NCBI RefSeq assembly: GCF_005860765.1
Contig: NZ_VCEI01000030.1
Location: 1 to 64,000 of the forward strand
Length of the DNA stretch: 64,000 nucleotides
Direction of reading: 5' to 3'
Source: Dyadobacter sediminis
GTDB lineage: Bacteria; Bacteroidota; Bacteroidia; Cytophagales; Spirosomataceae
Both the position numbers and the translations under genes were made by a program. The notes under the pieces were generated by a model. It ran no database searches. It saw only the letters and a program-made list of their open reading frames with translations, and was not told the DNA's origin. Shown one piece after another: positions 50,418-60,400 of this stretch. Within the stretch, counting starts at the first letter, position 1. Every line of letters begins with the position of its first letter.

Positions 50418-51038
50418 TTAATTGTTTATTTTGATGAAATCCGCAAAAAGGAAATCCTGACTTGTTTGAAAAGGCGTAATATGCGTTGCGTAGCAATGAG
50501 TTTCTACGGCAAACGAATCTTTAAAGACATCGGCAAGTGCAGTCATATCGTACTGACTCACCGGCAATCCACTGCATTTCTGAGGGCCGGACAAAGAAAA
50601 AGTGCCCAAAATCATATGCCCTTTTGCGACCGCGTTTTCAGCGATGCGCTTGTAGTGCGCTTTCTGCTCAGCAGTGATCAGGAAGTGAAACACCGCCCTG
50701 TCGTGCCAGAGTGCGTATTGTCTTTCCGGTTTAAAATCCAGTATATCAACCACCAGCCAGGTAACCTGCTCAGACTTTGCGCCAAGCCTTTTTTGGGCTT
50801 TCTCTATCGCCTTGGCTGAAATATCCAAAACAGTTATATCCCTGTAACCTTCCAGCAATAAATAATCTACAAGCAGGCTGTCACCGCCACCAATGTCAAT
50901 GATTGCACTATCTTTCGCGGTATTTGTATCCTGAATCAGGGCCAATGAATACGCTGGCTTCTGTTCTGTCCAGCTTAACTGCTCTGGTGAGCTGGTACCA
51001 TAAATATTTTCCCAATGTGCTTTTAAGTTATCTTTCAT
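50418..51038 (-). CDS. Class I SAM-dependent methyltransferase
   Basis: A 206-residue cytosolic methyltransferase. Motif I (SAIIDIGGGDSLLVDYLL) and a post-motif acidic IDVLDIS-like VLDISAKAIEKAQ bind SAM. The start MKDNLKAHWENIYGTSSPEQ and HDRAVFHFL are like the thiopurine/TehB-like group seen in metal or sulfur clusters. It sits between the two YeeE halves, 6 and 4 bp from them. A thiol or chalcogen substrate is inferred. Confidence 0.78.
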   Translation of the reverse strand: MKDNLKAHWENIYGTSSPEQLSWTEQKPAYSLALIQDTNTAKDSAIIDIGGGDSLLVDYLLLEGYRDITVLDISAKAIEKAQKRLGAKSEQVTWLVVDILDFKPERQYALWHDRAVFHFLITAEQKAHYKRIAENAVAKGHMILGTFSLSGPQKCSGLPVSQYDMTALADVFKDSFAVETHCYATHITPFQTSQDFLFADFIKINN

Positions 51039-51042
51039 CTGC

Positions 51043-51606
51043 TTACATCATTAATATGAAAGGCAATATCCAGTTTGCCATTACAAATCCGCCAATCATA
51101 AAACATACTGTTGCAACCAGCGAGGGCCATTGCAGGGTAGCAAGTCCCATAATCGCGTGACCGCTCGTGCAGCCACCCGCGTAGCGCGCACCAAACCCTA
51201 CCAGAAACCCACCACCAACCATCATGATCAATCCGGGCAGCGTCAAAAGTTTATTCCAACTTACCAGCTCAACAGGCACGAGCGATGAAAAATCAGTAAC
51301 ACCATAAATGCTCAGCTCTTTTACCAATGATGGGTTCAGCTGGACTGGTTCGGTGTTAGCCAGAAATGTCACCGCTATCATCCCTCCCAAAAAAATACCC
51401 AGCACAAAAAACATATTCCACAACTCCTTTTTCCAATCGTATTGAAAAAACGGGATTTTAGCCGGAACGCACATGGCGCAAACATGCCGGAGCGATGATG
51501 AAATCCCAAAGGACTTATTACCCAGTATTAAAAGTGCAGGCACTGTTAGCCCGATCAGCGGCCCGGCCACATACCAGGGCCAGGGCTGTTTTATAATTTC
51601 CAGCAT
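51043..51606 (-). CDS. YeeE/YedE-type transporter half with GGCTSGH
   Basis: A 187-residue membrane protein with about five helices. GFGARYAGGCTSGHAIMGLA is the Cys motif of the first half of YeeE/TsuA thiosulfate importers. With the partner at 49902 it forms a split transporter. It lies 20 bp downstream of the rhodanese gene. Substrate thiosulfate or a related sulfur species is inferred from the family. Confidence 0.88.
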   Translation of the reverse strand: MLEIIKQPWPWYVAGPLIGLTVPALLILGNKSFGISSSLRHVCAMCVPAKIPFFQYDWKKELWNMFFVLGIFLGGMIAVTFLANTEPVQLNPSLVKELSIYGVTDFSSLVPVELVSWNKLLTLPGLIMMVGGGFLVGFGARYAGGCTSGHAIMGLATLQWPSLVATVCFMIGGFVMANWILPFILMM

Positions 51607-51626
51607 AATAGTATGAAGGTGTTTTT

Positions 51627-51935
51627 TTATTGAATTTTTTGTCTGAGCTTATCCCAGGCCCCACCGTTATAAACCTGGACCCCGGCCATTTTTAATATCC
51701 CTTCTGCCAGCCCACTGCGCGTGCCACTACGACAACAGGTAATGACAGGCTTTCCACATTTTTTCAAAAATGATGCTTTGTCGCTGATCTTATCCAGCGG
51801 AATATTAATGCTCTCATCAATATGGCCCGATGCGAATTCCTCAGGGCTACGCACGTCAACGATCAATGCCCCGTGCCCGACAAGGCCTTTCAAGTCTGTT
51901 TTATTATTTCCGAAAAACAATGACATAATTCCCAT
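51627..51935 (-). CDS. Single-domain rhodanese
   Basis: A 102-residue rhodanese. VDVRSPEEFASGHIDESINI is the entry motif and VITCCRSGTRSGLA is the active-site loop with a Cys pair and C-x5-R geometry. Such proteins carry sulfane sulfur between enzymes (CstA/PspE-like). It lies 9 bp downstream of CstB copy 2 and upstream of the YeeE half, so it may pass sulfur between transport and oxidation. Confidence 0.88.
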   Translation of the reverse strand: MGIMSLFFGNNKTDLKGLVGHGALIVDVRSPEEFASGHIDESINIPLDKISDKASFLKKCGKPVITCCRSGTRSGLAEGILKMAGVQVYNGGAWDKLRQKIQ

Positions 51936-51944
51936 GATCTTTTC

Positions 51945-53366
51945 TTACAATAGTGTACTTGGACAAACATAGTTGCTTACTTCAAGCTTGCCTGAATCCT
52001 TAATTGCCTTAAAACCTCCCCTGACATCGATCAGATTGTCATATCCCCGTGCTTTGAGCACTGAATTAAAGATCATCGACCGGTAACCGCCGGCGCAGTG
52101 TACGAAGTACGTTTTGTTTTTATCAATCTGCGCCAGGTGATCATTGATATAATCCAGGGGGATATTTTCTGCATCCAGCATATGCTCAGACAGGAACTCA
52201 CTTGCCTTACGTACGTCCAGCACGCCGATGGCAGGGTCCATTTTCAAGCGCTGACTCATCTGGTCAGCGGTTACTGACTGGATCTGGCTGGTTTCTTTAC
52301 CGGCTTTAACCCAGGCATCGATCCCACCTTTTAAATATCCGATCGTATGGTCATAGCCCACACGCGCAAGACGGGTCACCACTTCTTCTTCCCTACCCTG
52401 CTCAGTTATTATCAATATGCTTTGTTTGATGTCGGGAATAAGCGCTCCAACCCAGGGAGCAAAGCCCCCATTTATTCCGATGTTGATCGAGTTAGGAACG
52501 AATCCTTTTGCAAAGATTTCTGCATCCCGCGTATCAAGGACGACCGCGCCAGTTTGGTTTGCCACCGCCTCAAAAGCCGCCGCATCCAAAGCCTGGGCTC
52601 CCCTTTCAAGAACCCTGTCAATGCTTTCGTAGCCATTGACATTCATCAAAACGTTCTCGGGAAAATAAGCAGGGGGTGGCATCAGCCCACCCGTAACTTC
52701 TTCGACAAACTCTTCCTTGGTCATATCCACCCTGAGTGCATAGTTGGAGGTTTTCTGGCTACCCAATGTATCGGTTGTTTCTTTGCTCATGTTTTTGCCG
52801 CACGCACTTCCTGCGCCGTGGGCCGGATAGACAATAATATCATCAGCAAGTGGCATAATCTTATTACGCAGGGAATCAAACAGATGCTCTGCCAGCTTTT
52901 CTTGTGTCAGTCCGGCGGATACCTTTTGTGCCAAGTCAGGACGCCCAACATCACCAATGAACAGGGTATCCCCTGTAAAAATGCCAACCTGTTTTCCCTG
53001 CTGATCACTTAAAAGATAACAGGTGCTTTCCATGGTGTGCCCGGGTGTATGCAATACTGTAAGCGACACATCGCCCACTTTCAGAACCTGGCCGTCTACG
53101 GCTACAAGCGCATCAAAGCTAGGCTTAGCAGTCGGGCCGAAAACGATTTGTGCACCGGTTTTTTCAGCCAGGTCAATATGGCCTGATACAAAATCCGCAT
53201 GAAAATGCGTTTCCAGGACATATTTTATTTTTGCCCCATTTTGTTCTGCACGGTTGATATAGGGCTCAACTTCACGCAGTGGGTCGATTACCACAGCTTC
53301 CCCATTGCTTTCGATATAATAGGCTCCTTGCGAGAGGCAGCCGGTATAAATTTGCTCAATTTTCAT
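51945..53366 (-). CDS. CstB-like persulfide dioxygenase-rhodanese fusion, copy 2
   Basis: The ATG at 53366 (MKIEQIYTGCLSQGAYYIES) is preferred to 53390. The protein is 473 residues. The metal-site motif is ETHFHADFVSGH near 53, with FTGDTLFIGDVGRPDL. The first rhodanese lacks Cys (ILIITEQG); the second has FVHCAGGYRS near 435. The layout is as in copy 1. It is the first gene of the leftward sulfur operon, and a perfect GTGA-N6-TCAC site lies 74 bp upstream. Confidence 0.88.
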   Translation of the reverse strand: MKIEQIYTGCLSQGAYYIESNGEAVVIDPLREVEPYINRAEQNGAKIKYVLETHFHADFVSGHIDLAEKTGAQIVFGPTAKPSFDALVAVDGQVLKVGDVSLTVLHTPGHTMESTCYLLSDQQGKQVGIFTGDTLFIGDVGRPDLAQKVSAGLTQEKLAEHLFDSLRNKIMPLADDIIVYPAHGAGSACGKNMSKETTDTLGSQKTSNYALRVDMTKEEFVEEVTGGLMPPPAYFPENVLMNVNGYESIDRVLERGAQALDAAAFEAVANQTGAVVLDTRDAEIFAKGFVPNSINIGINGGFAPWVGALIPDIKQSILIITEQGREEEVVTRLARVGYDHTIGYLKGGIDAWVKAGKETSQIQSVTADQMSQRLKMDPAIGVLDVRKASEFLSEHMLDAENIPLDYINDHLAQIDKNKTYFVHCAGGYRSMIFNSVLKARGYDNLIDVRGGFKAIKDSGKLEVSNYVCPSTLL

Positions 53367-53439
53367 ATTGATGATTTTTTGATTTTTCAACCCTTTTTGA
53401 ATTAACTATACAAATTTCAGGATGTTTAGCTGGCTGGTC

Positions 53440-53456
53440 AGTGACAAGAGTCACAT
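53440..53456. promoter_or_regulatory. CRP/FNR-type site upstream of CstB copy 2
   Basis: AGTGACAAGAGTCACAT contains GTGA-N6-TCAC with perfect arms. It lies between the tauE-like gene and the CstB operon. The same form occurs at 54357-54373, next to the Crp-family gene, which is the probable binder. Confidence 0.55.
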
Positions 53457-53506
53457 TGCGAAAAAGAATGAAAATCATTTTCACCTGCTTGGCTAGTGAT
53501 CGGAAA

Positions 53507-54307
53507 TTATTTGAGATGCATCAGCTCGGAGGATATAATATAAATCCCCATCACCAGCACAAACCAGCCAAACCCCTTCTTCAAAGAAGTAGCATTAACC
53601 CTTTTGGCTAGGATGCCCCCGATTAAAATCCCTGCCATGGCAATACCAGTGATTTTCAGTAGAAAAGCCCAGTCAATCACGAAATGTCCTATATCCCCTG
53701 CAAAACCGATCAGCGAATTCAGCGCGATAATCAGAAGCGAAGTGCCCACAGCTTCCTTCATAGGCATCCCCAGGATCAATACCAATGTCGGGATCAGCAA
53801 AAACCCGCCCCCTGCTCCCAGAAAACCCGTAGTTAATCCAATCCCAATGCCGCTTAAAAGCATCCGGGCAATATTACCTTTTAAGTCACACTCCAAACAC
53901 CCCGGTTTTCGCTCTTTGCTTTTGATCATGCCTACCGATGCCGCTACCATCAGCACAGCAAAGAGCACCATCGTCAGTAAAGGTTCGGTGATCTGAAAGG
54001 CTCCAATGCTAAAAAGATCATGGGGCACCAATGGAATTAAAAACTTACGCGTCAGGAAAACCGTTGTGATCGATGTGCTTCCAAAGAGCAGTGCCGTCTT
54101 AATTTTGACTGCGCCTTTCAAATAATTGCTGTATGCCCCGACAAGACTGGTGGATCCGACAATGAACAGCGAGTACGATGTTGATACCAAAGGACTAATA
54201 CCGAACATATAGACCAGGACCGGCACAGTCAAAATGGAGCCGCCCCCGCCGATCATACCCAATGAGATACCAATAAATACAGACGCTATGTAGGCGATGA
54301 TTTCCAT
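53507..54307 (-). CDS. TauE/SafE-family sulfite exporter
   Basis: The ATG at 54307 (MEIIAYIASVFIGISLGMIG) is chosen; a start at 54316 adds three residues. About eight membrane helices are seen over 266 residues. The two repeats GMIGGGGSILTVPVLVYMFG and TGFLGAGGGFLLIPTLVLIL are the TauE/SafE hallmarks. Such exporters remove sulfite or related anions and accompany cst genes. It reads away from the Crp gene. Confidence 0.9.
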   Translation of the reverse strand: MEIIAYIASVFIGISLGMIGGGGSILTVPVLVYMFGISPLVSTSYSLFIVGSTSLVGAYSNYLKGAVKIKTALLFGSTSITTVFLTRKFLIPLVPHDLFSIGAFQITEPLLTMVLFAVLMVAASVGMIKSKERKPGCLECDLKGNIARMLLSGIGIGLTTGFLGAGGGFLLIPTLVLILGMPMKEAVGTSLLIIALNSLIGFAGDIGHFVIDWAFLLKITGIAMAGILIGGILAKRVNATSLKKGFGWFVLVMGIYIISSELMHLK

Positions 54308-54356
54308 TTTTTGCATTGTTTATGCTGCAAAAATCAGAAGTGTCAAGCGCCGGGAA

Positions 54357-54373
54357 AGTGATAAAGGTCACAT
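54357..54373. promoter_or_regulatory. CRP/FNR-type site between tauE-like and crp-like genes
   Basis: AGTGATAAAGGTCACAT contains GTGA-N6-TCAC with perfect arms. It lies in the divergent gap, 50 bp from the tauE-like start and 112 bp from the regulator start, so it may serve both. Confidence 0.55.
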
Positions 54374-54484
54374 ATGGGAAATAATATTTATTATGTCCCA
54401 AAACTTGTACTTCCAAGCATTTCGGAACCTTTTAGGGTGCATTTTTTTTATGACTTTATGCCTCGCTTAATTATTTAGCTACTT

Positions 54485-55129
54485 ATGAGTGAAGATATTT
54501 CCTACTATCTCGATACCGTTTTTGCGGACTTTGAGCCTGAATTAAAACAACACTTGATCCGGGAATGCAGCCTGAAAAAGATTCCAGCCGGAGAAGTAAT
54601 CATGCGGGCCGGACAGTACATTAAACACACCTTGCTTATTGGAAGCGGGAGAGTAAAACTTTACCGTCAGGGAGATGATGGTCAGGAAGCCTTTGTTTAT
54701 GATCTTCAACCAGGAAACGCATGCGCCTTATCGATGATCTGTAATACAAAACAAGAGGCTAGTGAGATCATGGCCAAAGCCCTGGAAGATACCGTGGCAA
54801 TTCTGATACCCATCCAGTTAATGGACGAGCTGATGCAGAAATATAAAACCTGGTATTACTTTGTCATTGCCAACTACCGGGCCCGCTTTGAAGAGCTGCT
54901 GGTAGTATTTGACAATGTAGTATTTAAGGGCATGGACGAAAGGCTGGAATTTTATCTGAAAAATCGGTTTAGAACTACTGAGACCAGTCAGATTTTAATT
55001 ACCCATCATCAGATTGCCAATGATCTCAATACTTCTCGGGAGGTAATATCAAGATTATTAAAGAAAATGGAACAGGATCAAAAAATCAGACTTCAAAGAA
55101 ATAGTATTGAATGGGTTACCCGGATGTAA
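54485..55129 (+). CDS. Crp/Fnr-family transcription regulator
   Basis: A 214-residue regulator with a cNMP-like sensor barrel (residues about 20-120: GEVIMRAGQYIKHTLLIGSG) and a winged HTH (ITHHQIANDLNTSREVISRL). The recognition helix SREVISRLL keeps R, E and R in the CRP positions that read GTGA. No FNR-type Cys cluster is visible, so its signal may be a small thiol or nucleotide. It diverges from tauE-like and CstB genes that carry matching sites. Confidence 0.88.
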   Translation: MSEDISYYLDTVFADFEPELKQHLIRECSLKKIPAGEVIMRAGQYIKHTLLIGSGRVKLYRQGDDGQEAFVYDLQPGNACALSMICNTKQEASEIMAKALEDTVAILIPIQLMDELMQKYKTWYYFVIANYRARFEELLVVFDNVVFKGMDERLEFYLKNRFRTTETSQILITHHQIANDLNTSREVISRLLKKMEQDQKIRLQRNSIEWVTRM

Positions 55130-55206
55130 TTTACTTGATCTCCCAACTCTGATTTAGTGAGATAAATCCAGCTAACATGCAATTACAGTAGGTTAATAAT
55201 TACCTT

Positions 55207-55350
55207 TTAACCTCGAATTACTCTGAGAAGAATAGCTACAACTGCTATTACAAGTAAATAATGAATGATGATGCCCATCCCAAAGCCGTCAAATCCAAGA
55301 TACCCGATCAGCCAAAGGATTATTAATACAAGTGCGATCGATGATAGCAT
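55207..55350 (-). CDS. lmo0937-type small membrane protein (47 aa)
   Basis: A 47-residue protein (MLSSIALVLIILWLIGYLGF, then a second segment HYLLVIAVVAILLRVIRG) with two membrane segments. This is the form of the lmo0937 family, tiny stress-associated membrane proteins. ATG and TAA are in frame with no break. Its function is unknown. Confidence 0.65.
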   Translation of the reverse strand: MLSSIALVLIILWLIGYLGFDGFGMGIIIHYLLVIAVVAILLRVIRG

Positions 55351-55366
55351 GTTTCCAATAATATCT

Positions 55367-55570
55367 TTCAAAAGTATTGACAGTTAAATAAAACGGCGGT
55401 CCCAGACAGCCATCGGTATTGAATATAGCTAGATGCGCAATTCGGTTGTTGAGCCCAAAATAAATATCTGTTTGCAGACGGCTTTCCCCTGAAAAGGTAT
55501 CTTTGGGATCATTGGCTGCTTTGTAGTAAGCCTTGTAAAAGGGTGAAAAGCATGAATTAAGATTTAATCT
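55367..55570 (-). pseudogene. Unidentified gene remnant before the small membrane gene
   Basis: A frame opens after a TGA at 55571-55573 and reads RLNLNSCFSPFYKAYYKAAN, then DPKDTFSGESRLQTDIYFGL and NNRIAHLAIFNTDG. It has clear protein character (Tyr/Asp-rich beta-type stretch) but no start codon and no known family. It is probably an inactivated envelope-protein gene. Its 3' end overlaps the start region of the small membrane gene. Confidence 0.3.
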
Positions 55571-55601
55571 TCAACCATTTTGCATAATACTTATGCTGGC
55601 A

Positions 55602-55997
55602 CTATACACTCTGTAATAGATATGCAATCAGCAGAATGCTAATCAGGAAAATAACCCCAGTTAACACTGTGGTAAGTACTGTAGTGGGTTTGTACTCTCC
55701 GGTCTGGAGCTGCCTTTCAGTCCTGCGGTATTGTAAGAAAGCAAACAGGATGGAAAGCGTACCCAGGCCGACCAGAATAATTCCGATTATCGATGAATAG
55801 CCATGAGAGGGCGCAGTTACTTTCGTATGCAATACAAAACCAATCTGTTTAACGAAAAGCGAAAATTTTACTACCACAAAGCCAAAAGCCATGATGCCGA
55901 TGCCAGTTCTAACCCAAGCCAGATAAGTCCGCTCGTTGGCAAGGTGGTCATTGGGCTTAAATGGTGATAGATTATCTTTTTCTTTATCGGTGTTCAT
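55602..55997 (-). CDS. DUF202 membrane protein (YidH-like)
   Basis: A 131-residue inner-membrane protein. NDHLANERTYLAWVRTGIGI near residue 16 and the following three helices define DUF202/YidH. The family is widespread and of unknown function. It lies 19 bp downstream of the coiled SHOCT-like gene, so they may be transcribed together. Confidence 0.85.
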   Translation of the reverse strand: MNTDKEKDNLSPFKPNDHLANERTYLAWVRTGIGIMAFGFVVVKFSLFVKQIGFVLHTKVTAPSHGYSSIIGIILVGLGTLSILFAFLQYRRTERQLQTGEYKPTTVLTTVLTGVIFLISILLIAYLLQSV

Positions 55998-56016
55998 CTA
56001 CGAGATTTCTTAGGGT

Positions 56017-56319
56017 TTAATAAGTATTATTATGTGCCTCATAAGTCCATACAACTTCCGAATATAGATCAGATAATTTATCAATCAATGGGTTGGCTCT
56101 TTCATAGTATTGCTGCTCACTAATACTGCCCTGATTGTATTGCACCAGTAAATTATCCAGTTCCTTTTTAATCTGGGATTTAGACATCTTCCTTTTCTGC
56201 TTTGCTCGCAGTCTACGTTTATTTCTGCTTTTGTTTGAAGTAAGGACAGTAGAAAGATAATGAACCCAAAAACACACTACACCCAAAATAAGCAGGCATA
56301 ATAGATCAAGTAGTATCAT
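56017..56319 (-). CDS. Small membrane protein with SHOCT-like tail
   Basis: A 100-residue protein with one N-terminal membrane segment (MILLDLLCLLILGVVCFWVH), a very basic stretch (RNKRRLRAKQKRKM), and a short helical tail (ELDNLLVQYNQGSISEQQYY) that resembles the SHOCT oligomerisation motif. Such tails let small proteins assemble. It lies 46 bp downstream of the second RND adaptor gene. Confidence 0.6.
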   Translation of the reverse strand: MILLDLLCLLILGVVCFWVHYLSTVLTSNKSRNKRRLRAKQKRKMSKSQIKKELDNLLVQYNQGSISEQQYYERANPLIDKLSDLYSEVVWTYEAHNNTY

Positions 56320-56365
56320 GGTAATGACAAGTTAGAGATCCAAGTAACTTCAAATTTCCCTCGCT

Positions 56366-57466
56366 CTAATTCATGGCAACCTGCGCCCCATCTTTCATAT
56401 CATTTCGTGGATTGACAATAATTTGGTCGCCATCCCGAAGCGCGCCAAAAACTTCTGTCATCTCATCCGATTGCATGCCTTTACGGACTTCAACAAACTG
56501 GGCTTTTCCCTGATTGACCTTAATCACATACTGCCCTTCTGTCGATGTGACGACCGCTTCTGCTGGCACGGTAAGAGCACCCTGTGTACCTTCCGGAGTG
56601 AAGACAACTTCGGCGAACATACCAGGCTTAATTCCCCCTTTGGCATTTGCTACATCTATTTCAATAGTCTCTGAGCGGAATTTTTGGTTCATATTTCCAG
56701 AGCGGCGGCTGACCTTACCCTTGAATTGCTCGCCAGGCATTGCATTAACTGTGAAACTGACCTGCTTTCCTTGCTTTAATCCAACGCTATATGTCTCAGG
56801 CACATCTACGACCAACCTAAGCCGGTTTTGCTGCTGGAGCATCAGCATCGGCCCTTGCAGGCGCACTCCGGAGCCAACCAACGCACCAGGGTGAACATTC
56901 CTTTCCGTAATGACGCCATCGAAGGGCGCGCGCACTGTAAGATAAGATTTGATCTTGGTAAGCGCATTAAAGTTAGCCTGCTCCCCCATCGCCGCTGCAC
57001 TGTCTGCCATCATTTTCGCATTGGCGCTTTCCAGGTCCAGCGCTGACACAGATCCACGGATGCCGGCACTGGCTTTTAGCCTTTTGTAATGCTCGTGACT
57101 AGCCACCAGCATGGCTTTTGCTTTTAGGTAATTGGAGCGGGCTGCTACCAACTGCTCTTCGGTTTCAGGAGCCTCCAAGACCATCAACACCTGCCCTTTG
57201 CGGACATTGCTACCACGGTCTACAAGCACTTTTTCTACGAACCCGTCTGCTTTTGGGTAGATGCTCACTTCCTGAAAAGCCATGAATTCGCCAGGCAGCT
57301 GAACGTGCTGGCCTACTTTCGCAGAGCTTACCATCCCAAGCTTTACAGCTGGTTTGCTCACGCTTTTTTTCTGTGTTTTAGTGTCGGCAGACTCTGAGGA
57401 CGAGCAAGCGCTGAACACGGTTAGCCCAATTGCAAGGGCAAGACAATTATATGCTATGTTTTTCAT
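56366..57466 (-). CDS. RND efflux periplasmic adaptor (lipoprotein), set 2
   Basis: The ATG at 57466 (MKNIAYNCLALAIGLTVFSA, then CSSS) gives a lipobox, so the protein is lipid-anchored. A longer frame to 57580 is rejected. A lipoyl-like half (FQEVSIYPKADGFVEKVLVD), a coiled hairpin at about 110-165 and the second half motif (APFDGVITERNVHPGALVG) define the HlyD/AcrA family. It begins 20 bp inside the end of the RND gene. It is the set-2 counterpart of 42149-43279. Confidence 0.9.
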   Translation of the reverse strand: MKNIAYNCLALAIGLTVFSACSSSESADTKTQKKSVSKPAVKLGMVSSAKVGQHVQLPGEFMAFQEVSIYPKADGFVEKVLVDRGSNVRKGQVLMVLEAPETEEQLVAARSNYLKAKAMLVASHEHYKRLKASAGIRGSVSALDLESANAKMMADSAAAMGEQANFNALTKIKSYLTVRAPFDGVITERNVHPGALVGSGVRLQGPMLMLQQQNRLRLVVDVPETYSVGLKQGKQVSFTVNAMPGEQFKGKVSRRSGNMNQKFRSETIEIDVANAKGGIKPGMFAEVVFTPEGTQGALTVPAEAVVTSTEGQYVIKVNQGKAQFVEVRKGMQSDEMTEVFGALRDGDQIIVNPRNDMKDGAQVAMN

Positions 57467-60400
57467 AAGTAGTTTGGTCTGAGTGCCCATTGACATGCAA
57501 ATCTGATGGAGTGGGTAGCGCGTTTTCAAGGGGTAAAAGGGATGGATCTTTATAAGCTGTTTTATTTTGTAAAAACACATATACCTGGGGTACGATGTAA
57601 AGGGCTGCCAGCGTCGAAGCGATCAGCCCGCCGATGACCGCGCGACCAAGTGGGGCAACTTGTTCTCCGGCTTCCCCGGTTCCCAAAGCCATTGGCACCA
57701 TACCTGCCACCATGGCAAAGCTGGTCATTAACACTGGCCTTAAACGCACACCTGCACTTTCTAATGCTGCCCGGCGCACGTCGCGGTACTCCCATCGCAG
57801 CCGCTCGGCATTGGTTACGATCAGGATCGCATTGGCAACGGAAATACCCGTTGACATAATGATACCCATGTAAGATTGCAGGTTTAGTGTACTGCCAGTC
57901 AATAGCAGAAATGCAATTGAGCCCACGATTACGGCTGGCACTGTTGAAAGGATCACCAGCGACAACTTAAATGATTGGTAGTTAGCAGCCAAAAGCAAAA
58001 AGATCACCACAATTGCAATGCCCAGTCCAAGTTGCAAGCTGTCCAGTGTTTCGGTCAAAAGCGATGACATTCCCTTTACTTCTGTTACCAGACCTTTGGG
58101 AGCCGCTCCCAACCCTGTGATTACTTTTTCAACTGATCGGGTGGCACTACCCAAATCCTGGTGATGGATGTTGGCTGAAACGGTTACAAAGCGCCGCGGC
58201 CCGATACGGGCGTATTCCCCTGGAAGTGTATCAACCGAAAAGGTTGCCACATCGGCTAGCACCGGTCTGGGCTGACCTGCTACCAGCGGGATTTCCTGTA
58301 ACTGGGCCATGTTTCGCATCGCAAATTCTGGGATCTGGACCTGCACCTGGTAAGTATAGGCTGCCTTTTGATCGAGCCACTGGTTTTTTTCGGTGTAGCG
58401 GCTCGATGATGTTGAAGCCGTGATCGATCGCGCGGTTTGCTGTAAGCTCAGTCCCATTGTTGCCAGTTTCTGACGGTCGAGTTTAATATTGATGACCGGG
58501 AATTTAAGCGGTTGAATAATACGTACATCCCGCAGATGATCCTGCTGTGACAACCCCTTCACGAGTTTATTTGCATAGCCTTCAATTTCTTTCATATCCC
58601 TTCCTGCAACCTGTACTTCTATAGGTGTAAAAGCCCCGCCACTCATGAGCTTTTCAGTCAAATCAGCTGGTTCGAATGACAATGTAATCTCTGGCATCTG
58701 TTCGGCTACGGCCATTCGGATCCTTTCTTTCAAATCCTGCATATTGGTTTTATACTCAGGATCAAGGCCAACTTTGATCACCGCGTCATTGGGGCCGCTC
58801 GTGCTTACATATAAATTAGTAGTCGCGTAGTTGGTAGGAACAACGCCCACATAAGCAGACGAAATCGCCAGGTGGTCATCAGAAGCCTGGTTGACCAATG
58901 CCAACAGCTCACTTACCTTCTCCTCGGTCCGTTCAAGCCTTGTCCCATCGGGTGTTTTCATGCGGATCACCATTTGGCCGGAATTCAGCTGCGGAAGCAT
59001 GTCTTTCCCAATCCAGACGAATCCTGCTGCCGCCAACGCAAAAACGACAACGAGATAAGCTCCAACAACGAGTTTGTTGCTTTTGACAAAACGCTCATTC
59101 TGGCGCATGAAGCCGCCCCTTACCCTATCAAAAAAAGTAACCTTACGCTCGGCACCAGCGGATTTCTCATGCACATGCTCTTTGAGCATCCAATTAGCAA
59201 GGATCGGCACCAGGCTCTGAGCCAGGAAATAGGATACCGTCATGGCAAAACCAATCGAAAGCGACAGCGGCAAGAACATCGCCCTGGGAACGCCCGACAT
59301 AATAAAAGAAGGCGCAAAGACGGCAATAATACAAAGCAGGATCAGCAGCAACGGCAGGGCTACTTCCTTACAGGCATCGTAAATAGCCTGTTTCTGGGGC
59401 TTGCCCATCTCAATGTGCTGGTGAATGTTTTCAATGGTCACCGTGGCCTGATCTACCAACACGCCTATGGCTAGTGCCAAGCCCGACAAAGTCATGATGT
59501 TGATCGTTTGACCTGCAAGGCTTAGCATTAGCACGGCGGCGACGATAGAGACAGGGATCGTAATGATTACAATCAGCGAAGAGCGCCAGTCGCCCAGAAA
59601 CAATAGTACCATTAGGCCTGTCAGAATTGCGCCCAGCCCTCCCTCAAACAGAAGGCTTTTTACAGAATTGATTACAAAAATGGACTGGTCGAATTCGTAA
59701 GCTACTTCAATGTCGTCGGGAAGCAGACTGCGCATTTCGGGAAGCCTGGCTTTTAATGCTGTCACCACATCCCATGTGGATGCGTCAGCGGTTTTCACAA
59801 CCGGAATGTAAGAGGATCGGCTGCCATTGACCAGGGCGTACCCAGCCGTCACATCCGATGCATCAGCCACATTACCCAAATCACGAAGGAACACGGTCCG
59901 GTGCCCGTCTGTGGTGACGGGGATCTGGCCAAAGTCTGAGACCTGATCTTCCAGCGAGTTGAGCGTGGTTATATAAGATGTATTGCCAATCCGGATGTTA
60001 CCAGAAGGGGTCATCGCGTTATTGGCAGCAAGGGCTTCCACTACTTCGTCAGGCGAAATGTTTAGGCTGCGGATTTTCTGCGGGTCAAGGTTGATGACGA
60101 TCGTGCGCGAGTTGGTACCGATCGGAGGCGGCGCAGTAAGTCCAGGAACGGTTGAAAATAGTGGCCTGATCCGGGTAACGGCCAGTTCGTGGATCTCTTT
60201 AAGCGAGCGTGTTTTACTGCTGAATACCAAATCACCAATCGGAACTGACGATGCATCATAACGCACTACCTGTGGGGGCAATGCGCCGGGGGGAAAGAAC
60301 TTCATCGCCCGGTTGACCTGGATAGCAACTTCGGCTGCGGCCTGGGCCATGTCGCTGCCTTCGTAAAAAGCCAGCTTGACAACAGTAAGCCCTTGGACGC

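Larger units (their letters stand above)
55130..55601. other. Intergenic stretch with one small gene and a remnant
   Basis: It holds the small membrane-protein gene at 55207-55350 and an open frame without start at 55367-55570. No further feature is seen. Confidence 0.45.

Noticed and set aside
52347..53012. Plus-strand frame of 221 codons opposite CstB copy 2
   Set aside because: The minus strand has clear metal-site and rhodanese motifs; the opposite frame has no recognisable domain.
58872..59474. Long plus-strand frame (200 codons) opposite the set-2 RND gene
   Set aside because: It mirrors a well-supported pump gene, has no family and no promoter, and its composition follows the reverse complement of membrane-helix codons.
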